Positions 45,211 to 54,279 are shown, counted from the stretch's first letter. The stretch: 64,000 nucleotides of DNA from JAJDFU01 sp964641965 (GCA_964641965.1 CAZXLD010000011.1:39141-103140), one strand, 5' to 3'. Program-made: numbers and translations. Notes: a model not told the origin generated them from the letters alone.

Positions 45211-46734
45211 ATGAAGATCCCATCTATTCTGAGCCATGCATTGTTGATGATTTTCTGTGTTGGACTACTGGGCTCCTGCCAAACCCAAGCCGAAAAAGTG
45301 GTAAGCGTTGAAAAATACGAGCCCACTTGGGAATCTCTAATGCAAAAAGATGGCTATCCACAATGGTACCAGGATGCGGTACTGGGGTTCTACTTCCACT
45401 GGGGCCCCTATTCCGTGCCTGCCTTTAGCTGTTCCGGTTATTGGACCATGTACATTCCAGGTTCTGAGACCTACGAACTGGTTCGGGCCAACTATGGAGA
45501 GCCAGGGGTCGAATTCGGATATAAAGATTTCGTGCCCCTGTGGAAAGCACCTAACTATAAGCCGGATGAATGGGCTGAATTATTCAAATATGCAGGGGCG
45601 GATTTTGCCGGACCGGGTGCAGAACACCACGACGGCTTTGCTCTTTGGGACACGGAGTTCGATGAATGGAATTCCGTAGATATGGGTCCGGGTATTGACA
45701 TTGTGGGTACTCTGGTAGAAGCGGTTCGCAAACAGGGGTTGAGAACCTCAGTAGCCCTGCATAACTGGAGAACCTTCATCACTTATGATACCGGACGGAG
45801 GCTCTGCCCGGAAGGAGTTGATGTGAATGACCCGGCAAATATCGGGCTGTACGGTCCCATTCACCAACCTACCCACGAGCGGCCTATAGATAATGAATAT
45901 CCTGGAGCAAACTGGCCCAAGGAACACTGGGATGAACGACTCAACAAATGGAAAGAACTGGTAGATAACTACCAGATCGACCTGATCTGGTGTGAACACA
46001 TGGACTCCGGGGAGCCACCACAGCAGCTTAAAAAAGAGATGCTGGCTTACTATTTCAATGCAGCAGAAGAATGGGACAGGGAAGTGGTAGTCACCTCCAA
46101 AAAGTTGTGGGAAACGCGCCGCCAGGATCTGCCCCCGCAGATCTCTCCCATCAATCGGGAGATTGGTGTACTAAAACAACCCCGCCCCTGGAAATGGCAA
46201 ACGGATATCCCCCTGGGACGCACCTGGGCTTATACCCCAAATGTGGGCTGTAAAGATGCGGAAGAGCTGGTTCACCTGATCGTCAATAACGTTAGTAAGA
46301 ATGGACTGACTTTTTTCAGCGTGGCACCCAAACCGGACGGCTCTTTACCAGAAGCCCAGGTAGAAGGGCTCCGGAAGTTGGGCGATTGGATGGCAATCAA
46401 TAAGCCCGCTCTTTATGGTACGGTGCCCGCCCCATTCCGGATGGGAGGTACTGACCAGTGGGGGAACGGCCCCTTCCGTTTCCTCCGTAAAAAAGAGCAC
46501 CTGTATGCCGTCACGCTGGAAAGACCGGTAGCCCCAGTCAGCATCCCAAATGTGTTTGTGCTGGAAGACTCCGAGATCAATATGCTGGGTAGTGATAAGC
46601 CCCTCAATTGGCACATGGAGTGGGATGAAGAGGATGGTGAAGCGGCAACCCTGGTAATCGAAGAGCTGCCCGATCCCCTGCCCTGCGATTATGCCTGGAG
46701 TTTCAAGATCCAGGTAGAGAATAAAAGCTGGTAG
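45211..46734 (+). CDS. GH29-like alpha-L-fucosidase with altered nucleophile position
   Basis: 507 aa lipoprotein (lipobox LLGSC). GH29 signatures: GFYFHWGPYSVPA, WKAPNYKPDEWAELFKYAGA, AEHHDGFALWDTEFDEWN and GLRTSVALHNW. Where related GH29 proteins have the catalytic Asp in a P-D-L-I-W-F-D segment, this protein reads IDLIWCEHMDSG: the position is Glu262, and GPKRD just before is changed to GPGID. It may use a Glu nucleophile, have a shifted active site, or be a binding protein. Starts 16 bases after GH3 and belongs to the PUL operon. Confidence 0.82.
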   Translation: MKIPSILSHALLMIFCVGLLGSCQTQAEKVVSVEKYEPTWESLMQKDGYPQWYQDAVLGFYFHWGPYSVPAFSCSGYWTMYIPGSETYELVRANYGEPGVEFGYKDFVPLWKAPNYKPDEWAELFKYAGADFAGPGAEHHDGFALWDTEFDEWNSVDMGPGIDIVGTLVEAVRKQGLRTSVALHNWRTFITYDTGRRLCPEGVDVNDPANIGLYGPIHQPTHERPIDNEYPGANWPKEHWDERLNKWKELVDNYQIDLIWCEHMDSGEPPQQLKKEMLAYYFNAAEEWDREVVVTSKKLWETRRQDLPPQISPINREIGVLKQPRPWKWQTDIPLGRTWAYTPNVGCKDAEELVHLIVNNVSKNGLTFFSVAPKPDGSLPEAQVEGLRKLGDWMAINKPALYGTVPAPFRMGGTDQWGNGPFRFLRKKEHLYAVTLERPVAPVSIPNVFVLEDSEINMLGSDKPLNWHMEWDEEDGEAATLVIEELPDPLPCDYAWSFKIQVENKSW

Positions 46735-46766
46735 GGACAAAAACGATTTATTATAAATTTTTAATT

Positions 46767-48038
46767 ATGGAAAGAACGATTTGTTTCCTTCTCCTCTTTT
46801 TTCTCCTGGGATGTACAACAGGAGAAAAGCAAGGCGCAACAAAAAATGAATCTTCGCTACAAGTACTCTATGTCAAAAAAGATGCTTCCGGTCAGGGTGA
46901 TGGCAGCAGCTGGTCCGATGCGTATAACCGTCTCCAGAATGCCTTGGATGAAGCCGAGTCAGGTATGGAAATCTGGGTTGCCGTAGGCACCTATTACCCC
47001 TCCAGCAAGGTAAATGGAGAGGAAGAGCGGCACAAGACCTTTCAGCTCAAAACCGGGGTGGCTTTGTATGGTGGATTTATAGGTAATGAATCCAAGCGCG
47101 AAGACCGAAATTGGGAAGCCCATGAAACCATTTTGAGTGGTGATTTGAAAGGGAATGACGATGGTTTCGACAACAATGCAGAAAACAGCTTCCACGTGCT
47201 CACGGGCAGTGGTACCGACAGAACCGCCCTATTGGACGGCTTCGTTGTCACCGGAGGCAATGCCAATTTAAAGGAATGGCCCGACGACGGTGGAGGGGGG
47301 ATGACCAACTATGGAGGCAGCCCGACCATCCGTAATTGCACCTTCCGAGGCAATGCGGCATTTGCCGATGGCGGTGGCATCCGCAACTGGGCAGAAAGCA
47401 AGCCTCTAATCTCCAATTGCAATTTTATCAGTAACAAAGCTGAACAGGAAGGTGGCGGCGTCATGAGCGGAATCGATAGCGAGCCAACCATCCAGTACTG
47501 CCTGTTTCAGGGGAATAGTGCAGGGGAAGACGGTGGCGGTATGTACAGCAATATGCACACCGACTCCAGGGTGTTCAGTTGTGTGTTCAGGGAAAACAAG
47601 GCGGGGCTCACCGGGGCGGGCATGTACAATGTAAATGAAAGCAGTTCTCAGGTGATCAACTGCACCTTCTTTGGCAACGAAGCAGCTGAGGCTGGCGGGG
47701 CGATCTCAAATAAAGACAGTAACCCAATGGTTACCAACTGCATCCTATGGGGGAATAGGGCTCTCATGGATCCGGAAGTCTTCAATGATGCCAGTAATCC
47801 CACTATACGTTTTAGTCTTGTCGCCGGAGGCTACCCGGGCACTGGAAACATTGGCGAAGAGCCTAAATTTACCGATGCTGACCGGCGCCTTTCACCTGAT
47901 TCGCCGGGAATTGATGCAGGTGACAGCAGTGTCCTGGCTCCTGGCATGGATCTGGATATGGACCACAAGCCACGCGTGGCTGGAGCAAGGGTGGATCTGG
48001 GGGCGTATGAGACAAGAAGTGAAGCATCAAATAATTAG
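46767..48038 (+). CDS. Right-handed beta-helix lipoprotein
   Basis: 423 aa; lipobox LLGC. After a short DUF1565-like start (LYVKKDASGQGDGSSWSDAYNRLQNALDEA) there are about eight parallel beta-helix coils with repeats of the form G-G-G-x-x-N-x-x-x-x-x-P-x-I-x-N-C-x-F. Such proteins bind or cleave polysaccharides (pectate-lyase-like fold), or are Chlamydia-PMP-like surface proteins. No lyase catalytic set is clear. Last gene of the PUL; its stop overlaps that of the convergent GNAT gene by 4 bases. Confidence 0.8.
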   Translation: MERTICFLLLFFLLGCTTGEKQGATKNESSLQVLYVKKDASGQGDGSSWSDAYNRLQNALDEAESGMEIWVAVGTYYPSSKVNGEEERHKTFQLKTGVALYGGFIGNESKREDRNWEAHETILSGDLKGNDDGFDNNAENSFHVLTGSGTDRTALLDGFVVTGGNANLKEWPDDGGGGMTNYGGSPTIRNCTFRGNAAFADGGGIRNWAESKPLISNCNFISNKAEQEGGGVMSGIDSEPTIQYCLFQGNSAGEDGGGMYSNMHTDSRVFSCVFRENKAGLTGAGMYNVNESSSQVINCTFFGNEAAEAGGAISNKDSNPMVTNCILWGNRALMDPEVFNDASNPTIRFSLVAGGYPGTGNIGEEPKFTDADRRLSPDSPGIDAGDSSVLAPGMDLDMDHKPRVAGARVDLGAYETRSEASNN

Positions 48039-48505
48039 GTACTTCGGAATTCAAAACGGATCATCTCCTGCGGTGCATCCGTTAAGATAGAGTACCATCC
48101 ATTCTTCTCTAGAAAATGCTGCGCCGGAGCATTTTCAGGAGCCACATAACCAACCCAGTACTCCTCCGGCTTCAATTTAAGGTTGTCAAACAGCTGCTCT
48201 AAAATACGGGAGCCCAAACCTTGATTCCTGTATTTTGGATGCACGGCCATGTTGGCAACGGTGTAGTACGGATGGGATGCATCGGGGTAGACCAGCCCAA
48301 CTACCGCAACCAGTTTCTTGTATTTCAAAACAGCTAACTCAATTCCATTTTCCTCCTGGAGAATATAGTCTAACCATTCCTCGTCTATATCGCCCAGAGC
48401 CCTTTTGGTGTCAACATCCAAAAACCATTGCTGGTAGGCTGAAAAATCACTTGACTTAAATGGCCTTATCTCCAAATCCGGATTTACGTTGAAGCTATCC
48501 TCCAT
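48035..48505 (-). CDS. GNAT-family N-acetyltransferase
   Basis: 156 aa from the ATG at 48505 (a TTG 14 codons upstream is less likely). GNAT fold: LEIRPFKSSDFSAYQQW start, AVVGLVYPDASHPYY, then AcCoA-binding VHPKYRNQGLGSRILEQLFDN (R/Q-x-x-G-x-G/A) and a C-terminal AQHFLEKNGWY. Substrate unknown. Not related to the PUL by strand. Confidence 0.85.
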   Translation of the reverse strand: MEDSFNVNPDLEIRPFKSSDFSAYQQWFLDVDTKRALGDIDEEWLDYILQEENGIELAVLKYKKLVAVVGLVYPDASHPYYTVANMAVHPKYRNQGLGSRILEQLFDNLKLKPEEYWVGYVAPENAPAQHFLEKNGWYSILTDAPQEMIRFEFRST

Positions 48506-48604
48506 GGAGCAGTCATTTTTTTCTAACACCAGGCAAGGAGTAAACAAAAAGAGGGCAGGAAAAGGAAACCTGGATGAATGCCTGAAGCTTAAACTGCAAG
48601 AGGG

Positions 48605-49513
48605 TCAATGTCTTGGACCAACTCTATTCTGATATTCTTTGGGCGTCAGGTGCTCTTTGCGCTTAAACAAACGAACGAAATAGGATAAACTGTTGAAGCC
48701 ACATTCCATATAGACCTCCTTTATTTTCTTATTGGGGTTTTGCAACAGGCTAGTAGCCAATTTAATCCGTTCGTTATTAATAAAATCAATAGGTGATATA
48801 CACAATTCATTCTTAAATACCCGATGAAAATTGGACTCACTCATGTGCACTTTATTACTCAATTCTTTAATCGTCAGGTTTTTGTCCAGATTTTGTCGAA
48901 TATATTCAATTATGTACGCCAGCCGGTGACCACTGCTGAGTTGCATAGTTTGTTCTGAATATATTTTCCTTGCTTCTGTCTGAAGAATACGGATGATCAA
49001 CTCCCGGAGCATAAAGTCTGTAAATACTTCTTTCGAAGGGTGGTCCTCAGCAAACAAAAATACCAGGCGATGAAGGATTTGTTGGATGGCTACATCATTG
49101 GTAAAGTGAAAGTTATAGTCTGTAAACCGCCACTCCTCATCTACTCTGGCCCTAGTCTCATTCAGGAAGGCTACCGTTTCCTTGATCTTGTTTTCGCAAA
49201 TCGCCATAGCCAAACAGCGCGTTGGATTATCCATCCGAGCTTCTGGAAAATCAATACACATTAGTTCATCAGACGGGAGAATAAGGGACTCCCCCGGGAT
49301 AAAATCAAAGGCGGTTATGCCTGACAGATGCATCACTTTTTTCCCTTCCAACATACTGGCTAAGACGGGCTGGCGAAACTTCAAGACTATTTGCTCGGCT
49401 TCTTGGTGGGTCTCAAAAAGGTGAAGTTCTGCATGCGCTGAGGTGTAGGTAGTTTGATTCTCCACCAAAGACTCCAATCGACGATTTCTTACCAACGAAT
49501 CAGCTAAAGACAT
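48605..49513 (-). CDS. AraC-family transcriptional regulator (AraC_N type)
   Basis: 302 aa from the ATG at 49513; an upstream TTG at 49561 has poor support. The N-terminal half is an AraC_N-type cupin-like sensor (KVMHLSGITAFDFIPGESLILP), and the C-terminal ~100 residues are the two-HTH DNA-binding domain (LTIKELSNKVHMSESNFHRVFKN, IKEVYMECGFNSLSYFVRLFKRKEHLTPKEYQNR). Divergent from the aldehyde dehydrogenase gene across a 247-bp AT-rich region, so it probably controls that gene, responding to an aldehyde or alcohol. Confidence 0.9.
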   Translation of the reverse strand: MSLADSLVRNRRLESLVENQTTYTSAHAELHLFETHQEAEQIVLKFRQPVLASMLEGKKVMHLSGITAFDFIPGESLILPSDELMCIDFPEARMDNPTRCLAMAICENKIKETVAFLNETRARVDEEWRFTDYNFHFTNDVAIQQILHRLVFLFAEDHPSKEVFTDFMLRELIIRILQTEARKIYSEQTMQLSSGHRLAYIIEYIRQNLDKNLTIKELSNKVHMSESNFHRVFKNELCISPIDFINNERIKLATSLLQNPNKKIKEVYMECGFNSLSYFVRLFKRKEHLTPKEYQNRVGPRH

Positions 49514-49760
49514 GCAAAAACCATTTTTAGATAGGGACGATTTCCCGAAAAAATTATTCAATAATGAATTGTCCTAGAATTATATATGGTAAACCTAACA
49601 ATCCGTTTACATAATTGCAAGAATTGTTCACCTACTTGATAGAATCGGGCAACTTATAGAGCTTGAACGATTTTAATTTCGAAAATAATGACTCGTTGAA
49701 ATTAAATTATGTTAAAGCATAAGGTTTCAACACAATTGCAAATCTTTAAAACAAGGAAAT
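49514..49760. promoter_or_regulatory. Divergent promoter region of araC-type gene and aldehyde dehydrogenase
   Basis: AT-rich, gene-free stretch between divergent genes. AATTGCAA occurs twice in it (near 49613 and 49735), a possible half-site, and AAGGAAAT lies just before the dehydrogenase ATG as a likely ribosome-binding site. Confidence 0.4.
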
Positions 49761-51284
49761 ATGAGCAATGTGGCAACCACAGTCAATAATCAGCTTGAAA
49801 AGCCAATGTTCAAAAGTCACTATGATAACTTCATTGGTGGCAAATGGGTCGCTCCAGTAAAGGGCCAATATTTTGACAATGTTTCTCCGGTAGATGGTAG
49901 TGCCTTTACCAAAGTAGCCCGATCAACTGCTGAGGATATTGAGTTGGCACTTGATGCAGCTTGGCAGGCTGCCCCCAAATGGAACCACTCATCTGCGACC
50001 GAGCGCAGCAATATGTTGCTGAAAATAGCAGATGTGATGGAAGCCAATCTGGAAGCCTTGGCCAGGGCGGAAACCTGGGATAATGGAAAAGCTCTCCGGG
50101 AAACCCGGGCTGCCGACTTGCCCCTTGCCATTGACCACTTTCGCTACTTTGCAGGTGTGATCCGGGCCGAAGAAGGCACCGTTAGCGAGTTGGACGCCTC
50201 TACTGTTTCGATGAATGTACTAGAACCGCTTGGTGTAGTGGGGCAGATCATCCCTTGGAACTTTCCTATCCTAATGGCTGCCTGGAAAATAGCTCCCGCT
50301 TTAGCTGCCGGCAACTGTGTCGTGCTTAAACCGGCCGAACAGACCCCCGTCGGAATAATGATCCTCGCTGAAATGATCCAGGACTTAATTCCAGCTGGTG
50401 TCCTGAATATCGTAAATGGGTTTGGCTTGGAAGCCGGGAAGCCATTGGCTTCTAGTCCAAGGATCAATAAGGTAGCTTTCACTGGCGAAACCACAACCGG
50501 TCAATTGATCATGCAGTATGCATCCAAGAATATAATCCCCGTCACCCTTGAGCTTGGTGGCAAATCACCAAACATATTCTTTGAGTCGGTGATGGATGCC
50601 GACGATGCTTTTTTCGACAAATGCCTGGAAGGTGCTGTGATGTTTGCCCTGAACCAGGGAGAAGTTTGTACCTGTCCTTCCCGAATTCTGGTACAGGAAA
50701 GTATTTATGATGCTTTTATCGATCGAGTAGTGGAAAGAACGAAGGCAATCCGCCTGGGGCATCCGCTTGATCCGGATACCATGATGGGAGCTCAAGCTTC
50801 CAACGATCAATACGAAAAGATCCTGAACTACATTCAAATTGGAAAAGAGGAAGGTTGCGAGGTGTTGGCTGGCGGCGCTGCTGCCTATAATGAAGGTCTG
50901 GAAGGTGGTTACTACATCCAGCCTACCATATTAAAAGGCCATAATAAGATGCGGGTCTTCCAGGAAGAGATTTTTGGGCCGGTCGTGTGTATTACCACCT
51001 TTAAAGATGAGGCGGAAGCCATCGAAATTGCAAATGATACCTTGTACGGCCTAGGTGCCGGTGTTTGGACAAGAGATATGCACCAGGCTTACCAGATCTC
51101 AAGGGCAGTGCAAGCCGGCCGAGTATGGGTTAACTGCTATCATGCCTATCCTGCTCATGCCCCATTCGGCGGGTATAAAAAATCCGGTATCGGAAGAGAA
51201 ACGCACAAGATGATGTTGAACCATTATCGGCAGACCAAGAATATGTTGATCTCTTACGATAAGAATGCACTCGGCTTCTTTTAA
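49761..51284 (+). CDS. NAD(P)-dependent aldehyde dehydrogenase (ExaC/AldB-like)
   Basis: 507 aa. Typical class 3/1 ALDH marks: VGQIIPWNFPILMAAWKIAPALAAG, LKPAEQTPVGIM, FTGETTTGQLIM, VTLELGGKSPNIFF (general base Glu), NQGEVCTCPSR with catalytic Cys303, and EIFGPVVCITTF. The double-Cys CTC and the N-terminal YDNFIGGKWVAPVKG are close to acetaldehyde/ExaC-type enzymes. It oxidises short-chain aldehydes to acids. Together with the divergent AraC gene and DUF779 downstream it forms a known module in many bacteria. Confidence 0.93.
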   Translation: MSNVATTVNNQLEKPMFKSHYDNFIGGKWVAPVKGQYFDNVSPVDGSAFTKVARSTAEDIELALDAAWQAAPKWNHSSATERSNMLLKIADVMEANLEALARAETWDNGKALRETRAADLPLAIDHFRYFAGVIRAEEGTVSELDASTVSMNVLEPLGVVGQIIPWNFPILMAAWKIAPALAAGNCVVLKPAEQTPVGIMILAEMIQDLIPAGVLNIVNGFGLEAGKPLASSPRINKVAFTGETTTGQLIMQYASKNIIPVTLELGGKSPNIFFESVMDADDAFFDKCLEGAVMFALNQGEVCTCPSRILVQESIYDAFIDRVVERTKAIRLGHPLDPDTMMGAQASNDQYEKILNYIQIGKEEGCEVLAGGAAAYNEGLEGGYYIQPTILKGHNKMRVFQEEIFGPVVCITTFKDEAEAIEIANDTLYGLGAGVWTRDMHQAYQISRAVQAGRVWVNCYHAYPAHAPFGGYKKSGIGRETHKMMLNHYRQTKNMLISYDKNALGFF

Positions 51285-51333
51285 GGAGAATTCGCTAGGA
51301 GTATGTTAAGTTTTAGCTTTTGAAGTGAATGAC

Positions 51334-51425
51334 ACTAAATTCAGTTCTAGGCAAGGTACTTTGAGGGCACATAGCCATAGCTACGTAATCGAAAAGACAC
51401 GCAGTACAGGACAAAATTTAGCACG
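51334..51425. repeat. Short hairpin element with the shared TAGCC-AGCTA core
   Basis: A ~90-base imperfect inverted repeat: CACTAAATTCAGTTCT...GTACT on the left pairs with GTAC...AGGACAAAATTTAG on the right. The tip reads GGGCACATAGCCATAGCTACGTAATCG, which shares its core with the 164-bp and 160-bp elements. It lies between the aldehyde dehydrogenase and DUF779 genes. Confidence 0.55.
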
Positions 51426-51526
51426 TGCAACCCAAAGCATTAAATCTCAATATGCTTTCTGTAAAAATGGGTGGCTGTTCTTCTTGTAAACAGCCCCCTT
51501 TTTTCCAAACCCATTGAATAAATGCT

Positions 51527-51898
51527 ATGACGGCCCGAATTTTAGTTTCCGACAAAGCCAAGGCGATGATTGACGAACTCAGGGCAGAACACGGTCCGTT
51601 GATGTTCCATCAGAGCGGAGGTTGCTGTGACGGCTCCTCCCCTATGTGTTTCCCTAAAGGCGAATTGATGATCAACGAAACGGATGTTTGGTTGGGAACC
51701 ATCCACGGTTGCAACTTTTACATGTCGAGTGACCAATTTGAATATTGGAAACATACTCAGCTGACCGTGGATGTGGTGCCGGGTCGAGGATCCAGCTTTT
51801 CACTGGAGATTCCGAAAGGTATTCGCTTTGTTATTCAGTCGAGACTATTCAATGAGGAGGAAGCCAACAATTTGGAAGCTATACGATATGGGGAATAA
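51527..51898 (+). CDS. DUF779 family protein
   Basis: 123 aa. Contains MFHQSGGCCDGSSPMCFP with three Cys residues and LGTIHGCNFYMSS, typical of DUF779, a small cytoplasmic family found beside alcohol or aldehyde dehydrogenases. The function is unknown; the Cys cluster suggests metal binding or redox. Hairpin elements flank this gene on both sides (51334-51425 and 51899-52058), the latter beginning at the base after its stop codon. Confidence 0.9.
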   Translation: MTARILVSDKAKAMIDELRAEHGPLMFHQSGGCCDGSSPMCFPKGELMINETDVWLGTIHGCNFYMSSDQFEYWKHTQLTVDVVPGRGSSFSLEIPKGIRFVIQSRLFNEEEANNLEAIRYGE

Positions 51899-52058
51899 TA
51901 CCGTTTTAAATTGAGAAGGTCGCAAATAGAAACGAGCTTATTTTTCTGCTAATCAAGGCAAAAAACGTAGGCATAGCCTGAGCTACGGCGAGGCTTTTTA
52001 ACGCTGAGTAGGGGAAAAAGAAGCCGTTTACATACGTCATTTTCATTTTAAAACGGTA
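51899..52058. repeat. 160-bp hairpin element with 12-bp terminal inverted repeats
   Basis: Ends TACCGTTTTAAA (51899-51910) and TTTAAAACGGTA (52047-52058) are a perfect inverted repeat. Inside, partly complementary arms (GCAAAAAACG with CGAGGCTTTTTAACGC; CTTATTTTTCTGCT with GGGGAAAAAGAAG) lead to a tip GTAGGCATAGCCTGAGCTACGG. Length and design match the 164-bp repeats at 9337 and 62389, but the ends differ. Confidence 0.7.
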
Positions 52059-52096
52059 TAATGTTGAATGTACGTCAGGAAAACTTTAAGGAAGAC

Positions 52097-52507
52097 CTAC
52101 CGATCTTCTTTTCGATACACAAATTTCAGCCCACTCCAATCCTCATCTACAGCAGCGACCTTTACATCTACTAGACCTGCTTCCAGCATATATTCCCGGA
52201 TCCAGTCGCGTTTTAGGTCGGTTTGAATACCCGACTTGCCTTTGGGCCAGCTAATCCAAAGCAATCCATTTTTCCTCAGGGCTTTTTTGTAGGATTGGGC
52301 CTGCGCCACCAGCTCCTCCTGCTGGGTAAGAAAGAGGTGTATGAAATCGGCCGACTCGCTTTGTATATCCTTCAAGATAGTTAGATCCTCCGGCAGGTCG
52401 CTCATCAGATCAAAATAATGAGCTGGTTGTTGGAAGAGTAAAAGCTCAAAACCCGCTTTCAAACCCAACTTTTTGGCAAGTGGTGTACCGGAATATCCTG
52501 AAGGCAT
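52097..52507 (-). CDS. DUF3052 family protein
   Basis: 136 aa, start MPSGYSGTPLAKKLGLK, the typical opening of DUF3052. The middle and end (DFIHLFLTQQEEL, GLLWISWPKGKS, LVDVKVAAVDEDWSGLKFVYR) are also family-typical. Small cytoplasmic protein of unknown function with a Rossmann-like pattern. Transcribed toward the 160-bp hairpin element. Confidence 0.88.
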   Translation of the reverse strand: MPSGYSGTPLAKKLGLKAGFELLLFQQPAHYFDLMSDLPEDLTILKDIQSESADFIHLFLTQQEELVAQAQSYKKALRKNGLLWISWPKGKSGIQTDLKRDWIREYMLEAGLVDVKVAAVDEDWSGLKFVYRKEDR

Positions 52508-53055
52508 GGTTTTACTAATTTTTGGTTTTGAATTTTTAATTTATAATTAGGGGATTATCCTATTTGATGTACTTACCTAAATAAAAGTAATTTCTTCCAT
52601 TAAGGAATACTTTTGAACCTCCTTATTTTTGGACGTATCCGGATCAACTATCTGTTTTCGTATTGCCCATCAGCTGTTCCTTTTTCAGCAAGGCCGTTCT
52701 TTCGGCAAATCCTTTTCGGGGATATCCCTCATTTTTAAACCCGCCAACGAACATATATATCGACCTTACGCAAATTCCATATTGATGGGATGTCAAAAGT
52801 CAAAACTACAATTTCAAATGAAAAAGACATTAGACTGTAGATTCTTAGACAAGAAAAAAATAGGTAATCATCTAGACAAACTATCTAATCCCTAATTGTC
52901 TAAAGTCTATTTCGAATCGCTGAATTGGGGTGTAATTTCAGTCATATATTATAGCTTTTTAATAGGAGTTATCCTCTTTTTTCGAGGAATAGATCAGATT
53001 TGGAATTCGATTTCGCTTATACCGTTTCAAGTTCAAGACGATGTGCATTCGGCCC
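52508..53055. other. Gene-free intergenic stretch
   Basis: 548 bp without a supported gene. The open frames here start with TTG, have unremarkable composition or run antisense into the neighbouring hydrolase gene. AT-rich in 52780-52980. No hairpin with a T run was seen. Confidence 0.4.
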
Positions 53056-54153
53056 TTAGTCAAAATCCTCATACAGATACTTCCCTGCCGCTTCGGCCAT
53101 TTTTCGTTGATTGTGCCCTACGTTTGGAACCAGGACGAGCTCCCAGTTATAACCCAGGTTTAAATCCGAAGCCATCGCCTGGGCTTGCCGGAAGAAATAC
53201 TTTCCCCGTTCCAATCGATGGGTCCCTTGCTGATCTACAGTGGGGGAACGCAGCATCGTTCCGCCAGTCTCCGTCTCATTATCCAGTTCGCCTAAAATCA
53301 GGATTAGTTTTTTTCCGAAGGAAGCAGCCAGGGTGGATCGGTCCACCCAAGTAGATTTCACCCCAAATGGGAGTACCAAGCTAGTGTCTGCTAAGGTGTA
53401 AAAGCCTGCATTTCCAGCCAAAATACGATCGGCTTTGGTGTCAGGATAAAACAACACCATCCGATGTAGTATTTGCCCACCAGCCGAATGTCCGAACAGA
53501 TCGTAGTGAGTTTGATTGGATTGGAGCTGCTGGACTACCAAATCGAAAATCCGATCCAAGTCCGGGAACAATAAACTATCCGGAGACTGGGTAGTCCCAA
53601 AAACCAGACAAGATTCATCCAAATGCACACGGTTAGAATGGTCCTCATACGATGCGCATTCAAGTAAATTTGAATTCCGGATGAGTCCGCCCAGGTGGTA
53701 ATCTTCGAAGCCATAAGCCTCCTCCGCATATTTAGGGGAAAGGACTAGCACACCGTGCTTCTCTGAAATTTCGATCCAGGCATCTCGATAGCTGTCTCCG
53801 TTGCGACCGGCACCGGGAATCACCATTAGGATGTCTGAATCAGCCGTATACGATTTTGGCCGGTGGTAAAAAACGGTAATAGGGGCTTTCCTTCCCCTTC
53901 CGGATACTCGAAAAGCACCAGAGCCCGGTAGGATTTGGATTTCGTCAATAGGAAGATCCGCTTCTACGAACAAATTACTTGCCAATACAAGTTGCATGTT
54001 GCAATGCGGACAATAGCCCGGACCATCGAAGGTGAGGGTATCGCACGACAGGTCGCAAGGTGGACAGACGTAGGTGGCTTGCTTAGACAATTGGCAGGTG
54101 AAAAAAAGTAGAGCTAAAAAGCTGGATTTGCCAATAAAGGTAAATGTGCGCAT
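53056..54153 (-). CDS. Secreted alpha/beta hydrolase with N-terminal heavy-metal-binding (HMBD-like) segment
   Basis: About 365 aa if started at the ATG at 54153, which gives a compact leader (MRTFTFIGKSSFLALLFF) with a possible lipobox FFTC; other in-frame ATGs lie at 54162 and 54201. Residues ~25-50 carry four Cys in Y-V-C-P-P-C and Y-C-P-H-C-N-M, like heavy-metal-binding domains (Y-x-C-P-M-H / C-P-x-C-G-M). The rest is an alpha/beta hydrolase: ILMVIPGAGRNGDSY, FGHSAGGQIL (Ser nucleophile), ILILGELDNETE (acid region) and LVPNVGHN (His). It resembles PHB-depolymerase/feruloyl-esterase types. Confidence 0.75.
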   Translation of the reverse strand: MRTFTFIGKSSFLALLFFTCQLSKQATYVCPPCDLSCDTLTFDGPGYCPHCNMQLVLASNLFVEADLPIDEIQILPGSGAFRVSGRGRKAPITVFYHRPKSYTADSDILMVIPGAGRNGDSYRDAWIEISEKHGVLVLSPKYAEEAYGFEDYHLGGLIRNSNLLECASYEDHSNRVHLDESCLVFGTTQSPDSLLFPDLDRIFDLVVQQLQSNQTHYDLFGHSAGGQILHRMVLFYPDTKADRILAGNAGFYTLADTSLVLPFGVKSTWVDRSTLAASFGKKLILILGELDNETETGGTMLRSPTVDQQGTHRLERGKYFFRQAQAMASDLNLGYNWELVLVPNVGHNQRKMAEAAGKYLYEDFD

Positions 54154-54279
54154 CAATTCCATAATTTGAAATGGCCTTATTCTTTTTTTAAGGTAGTGCA
54201 ATCAATTTCAAAAAGTTAAAACATTATTCTCTTTGTATCCTGTACTTCTCTCTCTCAGCCAGACTGACAGCTTCCAATC

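Noticed and set aside
52896..53354. Plus-strand frame of ~150 codons
   Set aside because: TTG start, overlaps the well-supported hydrolase gene antisense, and composition is not protein-like beyond the first hydrophobic stretch.
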